In this document: piece by piece, positions 23,531 to 35,611 of the stretch
Layout of the letters: each line of letters starts with the position of its first letter
Position numbering within the stretch: the stretch's first letter is position 1
Assembly: GCF_036898095.1 (NCBI RefSeq)
Contig: NC_090744.1
Span: 94,925,228-94,989,227, forward strand
Length of the DNA stretch: 64,000 nt
Source: Palaemon carinicauda
Taxonomy: Eukaryota > Arthropoda > Malacostraca > Decapoda > Palaemonidae
Reading direction: 5' to 3'
Translations under genes and position numbers: made by a program
Notes under the pieces: model-generated
Told to the model about the DNA's origin: nothing
Seen by the model: the letters and a program-made list of their open reading frames with translations, nothing else
Databases searched by the model: none

Positions 23531-25667
23531 GAGTGTTTCCTTAACCTGAGGGGCTTTGAATATTGCTATATGTTGCCATCAACTGACATGAAGAGTTCAT
23601 TCCCGCAATTTCATTGTTTAGAACTTTTCCTATCCTTCTTGGGAAGCCTTATGAGACTATGCTCTGTCCCTACCAAGAAAAAATCGAACATTCTTGATAC
23701 GATGGATACAACCCTGAATCTGAGGACAATCATGGATTAGGTCCTTAGTCCCTGCAATGCTGACCAGCCTCTGGTTTCACCTGGTTTGCCTCCAGTTGCC
23801 CTATTTCTCTTGAAAAATATCCTAAGGACCAGGGATTTGGGACTCTACCTAAGCAAAAGGAGATCCTAACTAGGTAAATACCCAGTGGAACCCGTGAGCT
23901 AAACAAATCCTTTTACGTTCACAAAAGGAGATATGGCACTTTCTCTCAAACCTGCTGCTTATAAACCCTTATCCAGGGCAGAATGAATCCACTGGAAGCA
24001 GAAAGTGCAATTTACAGGGTAAAAATCCCTGCTCCAACAAGCACAAAAGTTACTTAACTAGCAACAATATAATGCACTAGTTATGGTTAACTGGATTATT
24101 ATACATCAGCTTTAGCTACATTTAGCCTTGATTTCCTTCATATATAATATAATATTCACAATTGGATAATTAATTTATTAGTATCGCAAAGTAGAAGAAA
24201 AGTCTATATCTCTTCCCCAAAAATATGTTCATATATTCACAGACAATGCCATGTAAGAGAAAATACTAAAAAAAAAAAAAAGAAGCTGATGTAAATTTTT
24301 ACTGTATTCAATTTTCCATTATTATCTCTCCTACTGATATAAGGCACAAGATATAAAACTACCATGTAAAGGCTTTGGGAATTAATTAATTCACACTCCT
24401 GCCCAACCTAACTGAGGTTAGACAGTTCGACAAAAATTTTGTAATTACATATAAAACAATAAAATTTAGCCTACATGGGTATAGTACCCATTGACCAAGA
24501 TGTTTTTGGCAGGTAACTACTGAAAGCTACCAAAATAATAGCCATGGAGTGACTATCAATAGAGTAAACACACTTATATTACACTAGCATATGCGAAAAA
24601 CATTAGGCTATGCTCGTCTAAACATTTAAAAGGCGTTGACAACTTGAGCTGGACTCAAAAAACATATAAAATCATGACCCTCCAAAGCTGACATAAAAGA
24701 CTGGCAATCGTGTAATTTACAATGCTATGTTAGCCGAAAGTTTTATGGTAAGGAATCAAACTCACAAAAGTAATACAGTAATTAAAATGAAAGGGGGTAA
24801 AAATCATAAAATTGTAAGAAGTGACAGGCAACAAAAACTTAAACACCTCTGTGCTGTAAAAAATAAAATGGGAGTGAATGGCTTTAAACACTACTGTATG
24901 AAGCAGTCATATAAACAGACATAACAAACACTGATACTAAGAAGTGTGGATAACTAAATCATAACTTGATATTTGTATCTTAACAGTACAGTATATGAAG
25001 ACTAATCACTTCCCTGAGCTGAATAGGATACAAGTAGCTTTGTCTTCAGTATTAGTATTGGTTCTCAGTATTGTCATGTCTCTGGCTGCCAGATGATTTC
25101 AGCATAAAGGTGCTGAGACAGGGTCAGTAGCGAATGAATTTACGAGTCTCTCTTATGCACTCTGAGTCTGTGCTTTGTGTATTGGAATACTGGACCTAAA
25201 GTAAGGGAGACAATATTTCTTTGGTAATACATGTCATATTGGATTACATGTTCTAGCCTTTTACAAGAAAGTCCTAAGAGAACACTTTGTAAATTAATCC
25301 CAAAAACAGAATTCAAATACGGTAGTTAATAATACAGTACATAAGAAATAACAAAGGGAACCCTTTTGCTCGAGGGATATTTCCTTCATTTAGTAAATGA
25401 ACCAAGTATAGGAATAGGTTGATACTCCATACTGATTGTATGACCATGAGTAAGATAAAGGATTTGTATATTACTAGGAAACACTGCCTTAAAAAAATGA
25501 CATGGAACTCTTAACTCAGTTAAAAAGGCCAAAGGGGTATATTTTCTAGATAATTATCTACTGCAGCACTTAATAAACTGCAACATATATTCCCTAAAGT
25601 AACTAAAAGAAATATATAGCTTAATTGTGCAATACAAAATTTAATATAAAAAAAAAAAAAGACTTAC
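23531..25667. other. gcl intron, unassigned
   Basis: AT-rich intron without a recognisable gene. Scattered chance frames only. A T-rich run lies just 3' of the next exon's donor (see that exon). Confidence 0.5.
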
Positions 25668-25758
25668 CTCTTCATTTTTAGCGAGTGTTACAGACTGAAC
25701 CCCAGAAGTTTTTGTGTAAATCACTTGTTTCTGGTCATTCAGAGATGCAACCGTAATT
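25668..25758 (-). CDS. gcl: germ cell-less, coding exon 6 of those visible
   Basis: 91 bp; completes an Arg codon from the previous exon and encodes ITVASLNDQKQVIYTKTSGV plus QSVTLAKNEE, ending at phase 0. It corresponds to the GMCL1 block in which a RLRLAS-like strand is followed by an I/V-x-x-x-T-x-G-x-Q turn. The acceptor is TTTTTTCCCAG and the donor is GTAAGTC, immediately followed by a run of 14 T in the transcript sense. Too short for ordinary ORF detection; recognised by homology and phase. Confidence 0.85.
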
Positions 25759-26104
25759 CTGGGAAAAAATTTGTAACAATAGACATTAATATCCCTTTTT
25801 TTTATTCCCTTGCTCACTTAGCAACTATAAAGATGTCAAGTGACAGCAATGAATTGTACTTACAAATATTGTTAACCTCTTTTGCCATAAACCAAATATC
25901 AACCGACTGCTTGCAGCAATATGCATCTAAGTTACAGTACTACAAACATTAAATATATTATCAAGATCTTACCACCAAGCTTATCAATTAGTAAAATGTG
26001 ATCAGTTTTATCACAAACCCTTTTCTTATAATTAAGCCATTTTGTGCATAAAAAAAAATCCCTTAAACTTCAATGTCTCTTCAATGGTATTCATCCTATA
26101 GTTC

Positions 26105-26430
26105 TGAGCAAGAAAGAAAAATGGAAGTGCCTGAGACGAGAATGCTAAGATGGATGTGTGGTGTCACAAAAAAATATAAGATCCAGAATAAATTAATCAT
26201 GGGGACAGTCAAAGTACTGTATTAAAGGTTTCAAAGAAAGCTCAGGAAAGAAGATTGAAATGGTTTGGTCATGTCACGAGGAAAAAAGACAAACAAGTAT
26301 GTAAAAAGGTTATGAACATGGAGGTGGAGGGCAGAAGGAGGATGGGAAGGCCAAAGTTCAGGTGGAAAGATAAATAGGTGAATGGCTTGAAGGAAAAGGA
26401 CAGAGAAATATGTAATAATCTTAGTATCCC
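26105..26430 (+). pseudogene. RTE-type LINE C-terminal fragment
   Basis: Plus-strand pieces VPEMRMLRWMCGVTKK..., RRLKWFGHVTRKKDKQVCKK and RRRMGRPKFRWKDK match the C-terminal region of RTE-clade ORF2. One frameshift near 26228, no tail recognised. Different subfamily from the element that starts at 26715. Confidence 0.7.
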
Positions 26431-26714
26431 AAGACAATAGCAAACCTTCAATCAGCCATATACTTGCAGTTAGAGCAAAGAACTTTAACCACTATCACTC
26501 TTCCCATTGTCATAATGTTCATTCTTTCTTTCTCCTTCATCTAAGTAGACTACAGTAATTCCAAAGGAAGTGTATCACCAGTGTATTTATTCAAGCGTAA
26601 TTTTTCTCTTGAGTAAAGGATACAAGTTTTAGTATCAAAGCGCTGCAGTACTTGTTGTTAAGCTTAGATTCACCATTTCATTCCTTCCATTTAAATGCAA
26701 ATTGGTAGGTATTT

Positions 26715-28446
26715 AAGCAAAAAGGTGGGCTGAATATTTTAAAAGGTTACTGAATGTTGAAGATGATAGGAAGGTAGATATAATTGCTGCTGTAGGTGTT
26801 AAGGTGCCAGTGATGGGAGATGAAAATGAAATAGAGATTGAATGAGAGGAAGTGAAGAAAGCACTACAATACATGAAACGACAGCAGGAAAAGCACCTAG
26901 TATGGATGGTGAGAAGGCTGAGATGTTAAAGGAAGGGGGTACGACTGTGCTGGAATGGTTGGTAAGATTTTTTAATATATTTTATGTTGTCAATGGTGAA
27001 AGAGATGTGCATGAGTGTTGTAATTCTAGGGGTATTAGTTTGTATAGTGTGTTTTGAAAAGTGTATGGTAGAGTGTTAATAAGATTAAGGATGAAATGGA
27101 GGATGCAATTTTAGAAGTACAGTACAGGGTGGCTTTAGAAGAGGTAGGGGAGGTATGGATCGGATTTTTATAGTTAGGCAGATATGCAAAAAATATTTAG
27201 CGAAGGGTAAGGAAGTATGTTTTGCATTTATGGATCAAGGGAAAGCTTATGATAGAGTTGATAGGGATGCTATGTGGAATGACATTAGGTTATACAGAAT
27301 TGGAGGAAGGTTGTTGCAAGCAGCAAAAAGTTTATACTTAGGCAGTAAAGCATGTGTTAGGATAGGGAATGAAATGAGCGAGTGCTTCCCTGTGAGTGTG
27401 GGGCTGAGACAGGGATGTGTGATGTCATCATAGTTGTTAAATTTGTTTGTTGATGGAGCTGTAAGAGAGGTTTATGCTCCCAAGTGCTTGGTCGAGGATT
27501 GAAACTGACAGATGAGAGTGATCATGAGTGGGAGGTGAATCAATTGTTGTATACGAATGATACTGTATGAGTCGCAGACTCGGAGAAGCTTTGTCAATTT
27601 GTGATAAAAGTTTGGAATGGTGTGTGAGAGAAGGAAGTTACGAGTTAATGTGGATAAGAGTAAGGTTATCAGCTGCACAAAAAGGGAAGGTGGTGCTAGA
27701 CTGAATGTCATGTTGAATGGAAAGTTACGTGAGGAAGTAGATCAGTATAAATACTTGGGTTCTGTTGTTACTGCAAAATGTAGAGTGGAAGCACATGTAC
27801 ATCAGAGAGGGAATGAAGGATGTAAAGTGTTGGAGGCAGTGAAGCAAAAGAGGGTTAAGGATGAATGTAAAGAGAGTTCTGTATGAAAAAGTAATTATAT
27901 GATGTATGGATTGGATTGTGAGGAATGAAAGTGTAAGAGACAGAAATTGAATATGTTCAATATGAAATGTCTGAGGAGTATGGCTAATGTATCTTGGTTC
28001 GATAGAATAAGGAAGGAAATAGTAGGAATAAGGACAGATGTGGTTTGGCTATATAGAGAGGATGGAAAATGGTTGTCTGCTGAAGGTGATGAATGCAAGA
28101 GTTGATGGAAATGCAAGAGGAAGGCCAAAGTTTGGGTGGATGGATGGAGTGAAGAAACCCTAGATGACAGGAGGATAGATGTGAAAGTGATTGTGACGCA
28201 GTTCCGATAGGCCCTGCTACTGCTACCTTGGGTCACCTCTGAGGTAGCGGAAGAAGAGGAGTAAGCATATGAAGCTTCATTTGTGATGGAGAATGGTGGG
28301 CTGTGGTACCCTAGCAGTACCAACTAAACTTGGCCAAGTCCCTTATCAGGCAAGGAAGCACAGGGGAGATACTGTAATCCCTTTTTGTTTCTTTTTGGAT
28401 GTCAGCTACCTCCCAAAATTAGGGAAAGTACCAAGGTAGATAGATA
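26715..28446 (+). mobile_element. RTE-type LINE, degraded
   Basis: Pieces in several plus-strand frames: KRWAEYFKRLLNVEDDRKVD, GKAPSMDGEKAEMLKEGG, VHECCNSRGISLYSV, RIFIVRQICKKYLAKGKEV, FAFMDQGKAYDRVDRDAMW (motif A), VSVGLRQGCVMSS (motif B), then a lost YADD box, RRKLRVNVDKSKVISC and VDQYKYLGSVVTAK. A C-terminal ARGRPKFGWMDGVK-like block and a 3' region with GGGCTGTGGTACCCTAGCAG end in a short GATA repeat. Many stops and shifts; an old insertion in the gcl intron, antisense to gcl. Confidence 0.85.
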
Positions 28447-28633
28447 GAAAGATTTGAGTGGTAAGATGCTGATCATTCTGGAGTCAAACAGGAGCACCGA
28501 GAAAGAAAGGGTATAAATGTAGGAAAACCTGAACCAGATGGAAATCTAGCCAGAAACCAAAGGATGAGGAAAACTGGAGATAACTCACCTGGCACCAAAC
28601 CACATAAAGCAAAGATCTAAGATAATGTACTGT

Positions 28634-28960
28634 AATTTTGAATATAAAATTTATTATATCTATAGTCACCTGATGTTCATATACATGCTCACCCTCCTCC
28701 CCACTGACTTATAAGTTTAAGAGGATAGGATATTAGCTATGAGTTCAAGGCTGATCAGGTAGGGAAGGCCAGACCTTACCTTGAGCTGCCATTACTCACT
28801 AGATGTTGTTTGGTGGGTAGGAAGCATGGTATCTTGAAGGGAAGAATGGAAAGTTAGTTTTTTTTAGGGGCACTGTCGCAGTTGAGTTGGCTTTGGGAAC
28901 AAAGCAATATGGACATCAGGTGAGTATAGTAATGAAAATTTTTATTACTAAAATTCAATT
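28634..28960. mobile_element. MITE with 45-bp inverted termini
   Basis: Arms 28634-28681 and 28909-28960 are inverted copies at about 80% by eye, with the best match at CACCTGATGTTCATA / TATGGACATCAGGTG. No coding potential. A right-half-like copy lies at 29775-29960 (GAGTTGGCTTCAGG... GGAACATCAGG) and a short fragment near 20459. Confidence 0.55.
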
Positions 28961-30173
28961 GTATGAAAAGTTTAAAATTCACATTTTAATTTTATCATCG
29001 GTTGATGCTACTTCTTCATTAAAAACAAACAGTAAATGTCTTGAGTCTACATAAACTGAGCTCACTGTCCAAATGAAACATAATTTATGACAAAACATAC
29101 TACAGTAAAGTTTATTAAAAAAAAATTCTAATAGAAATCTCTTCTATTTTACTGAAACCATAAAAATTCACATCACTCTATAAATAAAAAGGCATTAATC
29201 ACAAACGCCTATTACCTTAGTATCAGATTTGCTACTATCTTGAACACCGGAGATTTAAAGTTCTGACCCGGGAACGGAAATTAGTGAAGCATATGCAAAT
29301 GAAAAACTTTTAAACGGTCTACTCTAATTGTAAAACAAAACTTAATAAAGATGTACAGTGGCAAAATGTTACCTTAGTTCAAGTATGAAGTTGAAAGGGG
29401 TCAGTTATTAGCTGAACAGAGCTTAAAAGAGGAAATGTTAGCGAACAAACTTCCTTCAACCATAAAAACAAAATGCTTTCACAAAGATGAGTGCACTATC
29501 TTTGAGATACAAAGCAACTCCCAGAGAAGACAACCTAATTAATATTTAATTAAAACCCAGATAACACTCACTTTGTGGCAGGTATCATTACAAATAACAG
29601 CTACTAAAAGTTATAATAAAAAAGTTAACAAGTGGTTGATAATGAATATTACTTTTAACTCAAAATTAGCATTCAAAAAAATGATAAGTTACTTTATGTT
29701 TGGACCATCGTAAAACATAAATCTTTTGCAAACAACTGCAGCAGCTAAAAGGCATAAACATCACCAATTCTAGCAAGGTCAGAGACTGATAAGGTAAATA
29801 ATAGCCAGTCCTTGCCTCAAGTTACAGTTAGTCACTAGCTGTTACATTGGTGAGTGGGAGGTGTGGCCTCTTCAAGGGAAGAACAGGAAATTTTGGGGTA
29901 ATGTCATTGCTGAGTTGGCTTCAGGAAAAAAGCAATAGGAACATCAGGGGAGGTTCATAGAAATAAATGATGATGATGAATAAAGGGTTTGCAACTGTGT
30001 AAGAAACAAAACATAAACTTTTATTCCAGATGTACAAATGATATAATGAATGTCACATTTTACTTACAAATATACATTTTTCTTCTGGGCAACAAAAATT
30101 TAAGTTTCCTATCACATGTACTATATTACAGATGAAAACTTCTAAAGTAAGAATCATGATTCTTGGACCTCAC
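28961..30173. other. gcl intron, mostly unassigned
   Basis: Contains the partial MITE relative at about 29775-29960; otherwise nothing recognised. Confidence 0.45.
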
Positions 30174-30392
30174 CTGTACATAATGCTCCTTCTCCCAGGT
30201 TGAACAATACTGGCAATGTTTTCATTTCGGTGGTTTCGCTTCAGTCTTAGAGAAGCTCCATCATGGGTCATCACTAAATCAAGACCAAAGTTGTACCCTG
30301 TCCATCTCCAAATATGCTGTCCTGAACCTGCTAAAACTCTTCCACATCTAGTACATGTACGGTTGAATTCTTCCTCAGAGATGTCGCTTGGT
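30174..30392 (-). CDS. gcl: germ cell-less, coding exon 5 of those visible
   Basis: 219 bp; completes a Gly codon, then encodes 72 residues and ends two bases into an Arg codon. It contains the most diagnostic GMCL1 block: a Cys pair and RCGRVLA followed by IWRWTGYNFGLDLVMTHDG, then LKRNHRNEN and QPGRRSI. In GMCL1 the same order is RCGR, a WRWTGFNFGFDL-like motif, K-R-N, and Q-P-R-R-S-I. Acceptor ATTACCAG, donor GTGAGG. This exon makes the gene assignment secure. Confidence 0.92.
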
Positions 30393-31401
30393 CTGGTAAT
30401 AAATGTCGGCTTTAAACAAAATATTTTTCAGTAATAAAATCTTATAACATAAAACAATAAAAACTTTAACAGCATTACTGAGGTAAATTTTAAAAAGACA
30501 ACTGTACTGCACTATCCTATAATCAATGGAACACATATAACTTTCATCGATCTTATAAGCATGAAAAAAATACAATGTGGGAAAAATTACAAATTCTGTA
30601 CAGTAGAATGAAGTAAGCCTTATATACGACAGGAAACACGATGAAATGTATTACATTGAAATAACAGCTTTTTATAATTGGAAATCTTTTCTAATCGTTA
30701 GACACCTTGTTGAAGTGGACAAACCAAGAGACAACTTCTATCCGCATTGCCGGGTAAAAAAATCCTCGACCTCCACTATAGTCCCGTTGGTTATCATACT
30801 GTCAATTTCTATATTTAACACAACAAACATTCCTGTGCCTTAAACAGCTTTCGGAGCAGTGTATTAAAGATAATGATAATGGGGTAGAGGAAATGGGACA
30901 TGGCATCCATACTTGAATAAAAAATAAGCTCATAGGTATGTAAAAATAATTTTCTATAACAATGGATTTAATAGTAAGCCTTGCCTTTCCCACTACTCTA
31001 AAGAGGTGTGACAACAAGGTTATGGTCAGCACTCCATTTACGCTATCTTTCTAACAATTTTTTTTTCTTTTAATGAAACATAGACATCTACCCTAAAACT
31101 AAAAATATTCCTCTTTTCTTTCCTAGTGTAGTATTAAAATTATATGGCAGTGCATATCGATACTGTACTTGTCTGTGGGTGAGCCATATTTTCTCTGCCT
31201 TTCGGTTCTCTTGTAATAATGTGTACATCTTGTCATTCTATTCACACAACAGATTGTGATTTTAGTTTTATTGAGTTCTGTAGAAATTCATTATCAAATA
31301 TAGATTAATAGGGGATGTGTTCTGGCTTTTCTATGTCTTCCTGTGTTGGTTTTTCAATTAATTTCTTACTGGGTGATTTATTCTGATCCTCATTCTCTTT
31401 T
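30393..31401. other. gcl intron, unassigned
   Basis: No coding exon or repeat recognised. Confidence 0.4.
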
Positions 31402-32047
31402 GTGCCTGTGCCAAGGATAAAGTGTGATTTAAATAACAGTTGTGAAGAACGTAGTTTCCTAACAGTTCCTCTTATGAAGTTATATGTTCAATCAATGACT
31501 CCCCCAGTAAAAGATTCCAGTAGTAAAGGAAAATTGTCTTTTAGTTTCAGGGAATCTCCAGAAAAGACTAGGCTAGTTGATTAACCCTTTTACCCCCAAA
31601 GGACGTACTGGTACGTTTCACAAAAGCCATCCCTTTATCCCAATGGACGTACCGGTACGTCCTTGCAAAAAAATGCTATAAAAATTTTTTTTTTCATATT
31701 TTTAATAATTTTTTGAGAAAATTCAGGCATTTTCCAAGAGAATGAGACCAACCTGACCTCTCTATGACAAAAATTAAGGCTTTTAGAGCAATTAAAAAAA
31801 AATAAACTGCAAAATGTGCTGGGAAAAAAATAACCCCCTGGGGGTTAAGGGTTGGAAATTTCCAAATAGCCCGGGGGTAAAAGGGTTAATATGAGAGTGA
31901 GGTTGCTAATGCCTCTCCAGCACATACCATGCTTGCGGGGGTTGATAGTAAAGAGCTTCAAAAACATTTTGCCATGTTAGTACAATCTAACGAGGCCAGT
32001 GAGCCTTCAAGCAAAGGTAGAGAACCGAGTGTAACCTGCCCTTTTTA
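31402..32047 (+). pseudogene. Unrecognised ORF split by a MITE
   Basis: A plus-strand frame runs MPVPRIKCDLNNSCEERS... to RLVD and a TAA at 31582-31584 that is part of the TTAA flank of the inserted MITE (31585-31885). The same frame resumes after the MITE with YESEVANASPAHTMLAGVD and ends TCPF TAA near 32047. About 110 codons in total. The Ser/Glu-rich composition recalls the start of a retroelement Gag, but no domain was recognised. Antisense to gcl, no splice borders seen. Confidence 0.35.
31585..31885. mobile_element. piggyBac-like MITE, second copy
   Basis: Same 301-bp length, termini and internal palindrome as 1544-1844, flanked by TTAA at 31581-31584 and 31886-31889. Confidence 0.85.
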
Positions 32048-32775
32048 ATCCTAGTCTAACTCTTCAGGCTGAGCCTGATTTACCAGTCAGTAAGGGTTCT
32101 GTTGGTACACAGTGAATCATCAAGTTGATAGTCTTTCCTCAAGCCTCACTCCATCAAAAGTACTTCAGTTCCTTCCATTGTGGTATAGTACAGTCCTGAA
32201 TTATGAGTGTTCAAATTGTGTGATTCCCCATTTATGCAGTCGCTAGTTTTCAAAAATAAATTTTCTGTATCTGCGATGATATTCGAAGTCTGCGAGTCAA
32301 GCACCACAAAACGTATCAAATCTTAGTGTCTTTTCAAGTATATTGGTAGCTCTAAGTACAGTGCCTGATAATAAATGTAACCAAACATTTTATTAACATA
32401 ATTTCATAATAAATAGCCTATTTAAGGAAAAATTCCAAATCAATAATGAAATCAACTTTTAACTAAGCGAGTCTATCTGACAAAATGTACACAGAATTGT
32501 GGTTACGTCCCGGTAATCTTTATCTTTCTCCAACCTTTCGATAATTTTAATGGTTGTGGTAATGATGGTGTATTAAAGCATTATTTTGGTTTAGTACAAT
32601 ATATATAAAAGCTTTATTTTTCTCTGTGGGTGTTCAAGGTTTTCACACGTAGGCTGGGTTCGTTTATCAACATTGAATAGACTAACTTTCGGTAACAAGT
32701 CGGCAATATTTTCTGTCGTATTTTAAACAGTATAGATTAATTTCAATAAATTCTCTATATCTACAGGAAACTCAC
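32048..32775. other. gcl intron, unassigned
   Basis: AT-rich, nothing recognised. Confidence 0.4.
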
Positions 32776-32974
32776 CCTCTGTCTTTTCCTTGATCAATTC
32801 TCAGCATATTATACCACTGATGCATGCTGGCAGGAGTAAGCCATGATGGAGGAAGGATGTGATCAGAATATAACATCTCAACATCCAAGTGGTGGTAAAT
32901 GAGGTAAATTGTCCGTAGAGCCGAAAACACTTGCGCGAACTCTCTACCTTCCTCTTCTAGGAACCACCCTGGCA
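32776..32974 (-). CDS. gcl: germ cell-less, coding exon 4 of those visible
   Basis: 199 bp; finishes a Val codon begun in the upstream exon and ends two bases into a Gly codon. Encodes PGWFLEEEGREFAQVFSALR, then TIYLIYHHLDVEMLYSDHIL and PPSWLTPASMHQWYNMLRID. It matches the GMCL1 segment FLE-x-E-x-G-x-x-F-x-x-VF ... LVPSEWL ... QW-x-x-MLR. Acceptor TTTTTTTCCAG, donor GTGAGTTT. The intron upstream, to the exon at 54758-54848, is 21.8 kb and holds DIRS copies C and D. Confidence 0.92.
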
Positions 32975-33127
32975 CTGGAAAAAAAAACATAAGACATGTA
33001 CAATACCTTTACAAAACTCAATTTACAGAGCTACCGTGCATAAATCCTAAATTCAATTAACTGATGAAAAACAAATATGTTATCTTATTTTCTTTGACTG
33101 TACACCATTTACAATCATTGTTTTTTA

Positions 33128-33466
33128 TATGATACATACATACATATACCAAGGCACTTCCCCCAATTTGGGGGGGGGGGTAGCCGACATCAACAAATGA
33201 AACAAAACAAAAAAGGGGACCTCTACTCTCTACGTTCCTCCAGCCTAACAAAGTTTCTACAAAGGTAGTAAAGCATGTGTTAGGATAGGAAATGAAGTGA
33301 GTGATTGGTTTCCGGTGAGAGTGGGGCTGAGACAGGGATGTGTGATGTCACCGTGGTTGTTTAACTTGTGTATGTTGATGGAGTGGTGGGTGAGAGAGGT
33401 GAATGCTCGAGTGCTTGGACGAGGATTAAAACTGGTAGACGAGAATGACCATGAATGGGAGGTAGT
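33128..33466. mobile_element. RTE LINE 3' end with inverted 5' segment
   Basis: 33128-33250 is the RTE 3' region on the minus strand (CCAAGGCACTTCCCCCAATT, as at 57635-57660 on plus). It abuts 33253-33466, an RT piece on the plus strand (SDWFPVRVGLRQGCVMSPW, motif B). The opposite orientation of adjoining parts of one family suggests a 5' inversion during target-primed insertion. Confidence 0.65.
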
Positions 33467-34129
33467 TTATTGAAGTAATAGGAGCATGAACTTAGGAACA
33501 AGATTCCATAAATGAGTACATGCATAATAAAAAAGGAAAAAAAAGAATAAGGCAAGACTGAAATTGAACAAAAACTATCAATCATATCATATACAGTAAC
33601 TGAGAACATAGCTGCTAAATAAAATAAATAAAAGATCATTGTTGTGACATTAAAAGACTTGGCTGCTGCTACCCAAGCTTTATTCAACTTGAACTTCAGT
33701 AGATTATTTCCTGAAACAACCATGAATATCATTAGCAATGACCTCATAATAAATGTACTGTAATACAAACTATATAAGATCCCCAAAGTAAATCTAATTA
33801 AACCAAATATATACAAAAGGAAATACAAAAGAGAATGGAATTACTTTGTACATTGCTCTGACTGTCCCTCATCAGGAAGGTAAACAAAGTATGAAAAGAT
33901 CACCAAACAAATGGTTCGACAAGAGGTATGAAAGAGCAGAGACAAAACAATTTTATAACAAACACATTTTATGAAAAGTAATTTAGATTTTTTTCTAACT
34001 AAACAAATCTGAGTCCTTTCATAACATGACTTCACTAAACAGGGAATGGCCTTTTGGGCTCGCTTCACATGAGCAGATTTTTTCCACATGTTAGGATGTC
34101 AAAAAAGCTTGCTTTTATCATTATTATTA
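33467..34129. other. Giant gcl intron, unassigned
   Basis: No coding exon recognised. A hydrophobic 155-codon minus frame here is judged a chance product of AT-rich sequence and the antisense of the LINE piece. Confidence 0.4.
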
Positions 34130-34136
34130 CTATTAC

Positions 34137-34181
<45 letters not shown>

Positions 34182-34745
34182 TACTATTACTTACTTACTT
34201 ACTAAGCTACAACCCTAGTTGGAAAAGCAGGATGCTATAAGCCCAGGGGCCCCAACAAGGAAAATAGCCCAGTGAGGAAAGGAAACAAGGAAAAATAAAA
34301 ATTTTTAAGAACAGTAACATCAAAATAAATATCTCCTATATAAACTATAAAAACTTAAACAAAACAAGAGGAAGTGAAATTAGATAGAATAGTGTGCTCA
34401 AGTGTACCCTCAAGCAAGAGAACTCTAACCCAAGACAGAGGAAGACCATGGTACAGAGGCTATGGCACTACCCAAGATTAGAGAACAATGGTTTGATTTT
34501 GGAGTGTCCTTCTCCTAGAAGAGCTGCTTACCATAGCTAAAGGGTCTCTTCTACCCTTACCAAGAGGAAAGTAGCCACTGAACTATTACAGTGCAGAATG
34601 GTTGTTTTCCACACGGTTCATCTGCATCAGTGCACAGAATACTTAGTCTGTTGGTGTTTGCGATTGAGGACATAAAGAAGAGAGTGGTCTTTGTGTAAAT
34701 AATGAAAAGGGTGCTAAATGTGTCATGATCTTCAGTAAAATAAAA
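34130..34745 (-). mobile_element. LINE-tail dispersed repeat with (ATT)n
   Basis: An ATT microsatellite (34125-34190) followed by AAGCTACAACCCTAGTTGG and GCTATAAGCCC, i.e. the Jockey/I-like LINE 3' end on the minus strand, then a non-coding body with GACCATGGTACAGAGGC and AGAGCTGCTTACC. The same composite occurs at 45160-45532, 46985-47345 and 56057-57062. Confidence 0.7.
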
Positions 34746-34856
34746 TCATATTCATAGTGCACCTCTGCTATTACAGTGCATAATAATAATAGTAATAACA
34801 ATAATAATAATAATAATCAGTATTTTAATATTGATAATAATATCAATAAGAATAAT

Positions 34857-35163
34857 AAAGGGATTTTGACGTAGGAAAAATCTATTTCTGGGCGAGGGAC
34901 CTGTGCCGCCCAGTGAATAAGCTCCTATTAGCACTTATTCTTAGGTAATTTACTGCTAAATATACCAGAGAAAAAATGTAAAGGAGTGCTAGGTTAACTA
35001 GCTCGCTCACCTATTGGTGTCGGTATAAAATTAGGCGTATAATCCAGAGGTCCCGCACTATTTAGATTCATCCACGACAAAGACCCCAATAGAGGAGAGC
35101 CGTTCAACCTCACTCGGCACCACCAACTCTGCATCCGCTCAGAACCCAACTCCTTAGCACCCA
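34857..35163. repeat. Left inverted terminal repeat, copy D
   Basis: About 275 bp (34888-35163) are the reverse complement of 43845-44118 with very few differences (TTAGGCG here, TTGGGCG in the partner). The outermost bases begin AAAGGGATTTTGACG, unlike the other end. Confidence 0.9.
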
Positions 35164-35200
35164 AAGTTTGGGGACTCCAAGGGAGAGGAGCTGGGAGGGT

Positions 35201-35290
35201 TCACTGGGCGGCACAGGTCCCTCGCCCAGAAATAGATTTTTCCTACGTCAAAATCCCTTTTCTGGGCTTGAACCTGTGCCGGCCAGTGAA
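35201..35290. repeat. Internal complementary region, copy D
   Basis: 35201-35260 is an exact 60-base reverse complement of 34857-34916; 35259-35290 is an exact reverse complement of 44087-44118. The two halves meet at CCCTTTTCTG with a 2-base overlap. This is the DIRS circle-junction template. Confidence 0.95.
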
Positions 35291-35611
35291 TATATACAAG
35301 AGAAATGTCACCAAACTTGCAAAATAAAGGAAAAACATAAACATAAGGAAAATACAAGTTACTTTAATCAGAGATGAGTGCCAAAAACAGCTATAAGGGT
35401 ATCTTAAAAAGAATATAAATCCACTTGGTAGAACAATTGACAAAAAGGTAAGGTATAATAATGCCGTGAGTGATGATATATACAGATACTCAGAGGTCAA
35501 AAATTTACAAATATAGTAATAGTAATCAGGTGCGAAACCAACGAATACAAATAGGGTATAAATGAGGCAGGTAAGGGGGAGAGATAAAATGACAAAGAAT
35601 TAACATGTGAG
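35291..35611. other. 3' untranslated region of copy D
   Basis: Non-coding region between the recombinase stop and the internal complementary region; nothing else seen. Confidence 0.5.

Noticed and set aside
33361..33828. 155-codon hydrophobic minus-strand ORF
   Set aside because: Phe/Leu/Tyr-rich because the sequence is AT-rich; its beginning is antisense to an RTE fragment and it has no homology or splice context.
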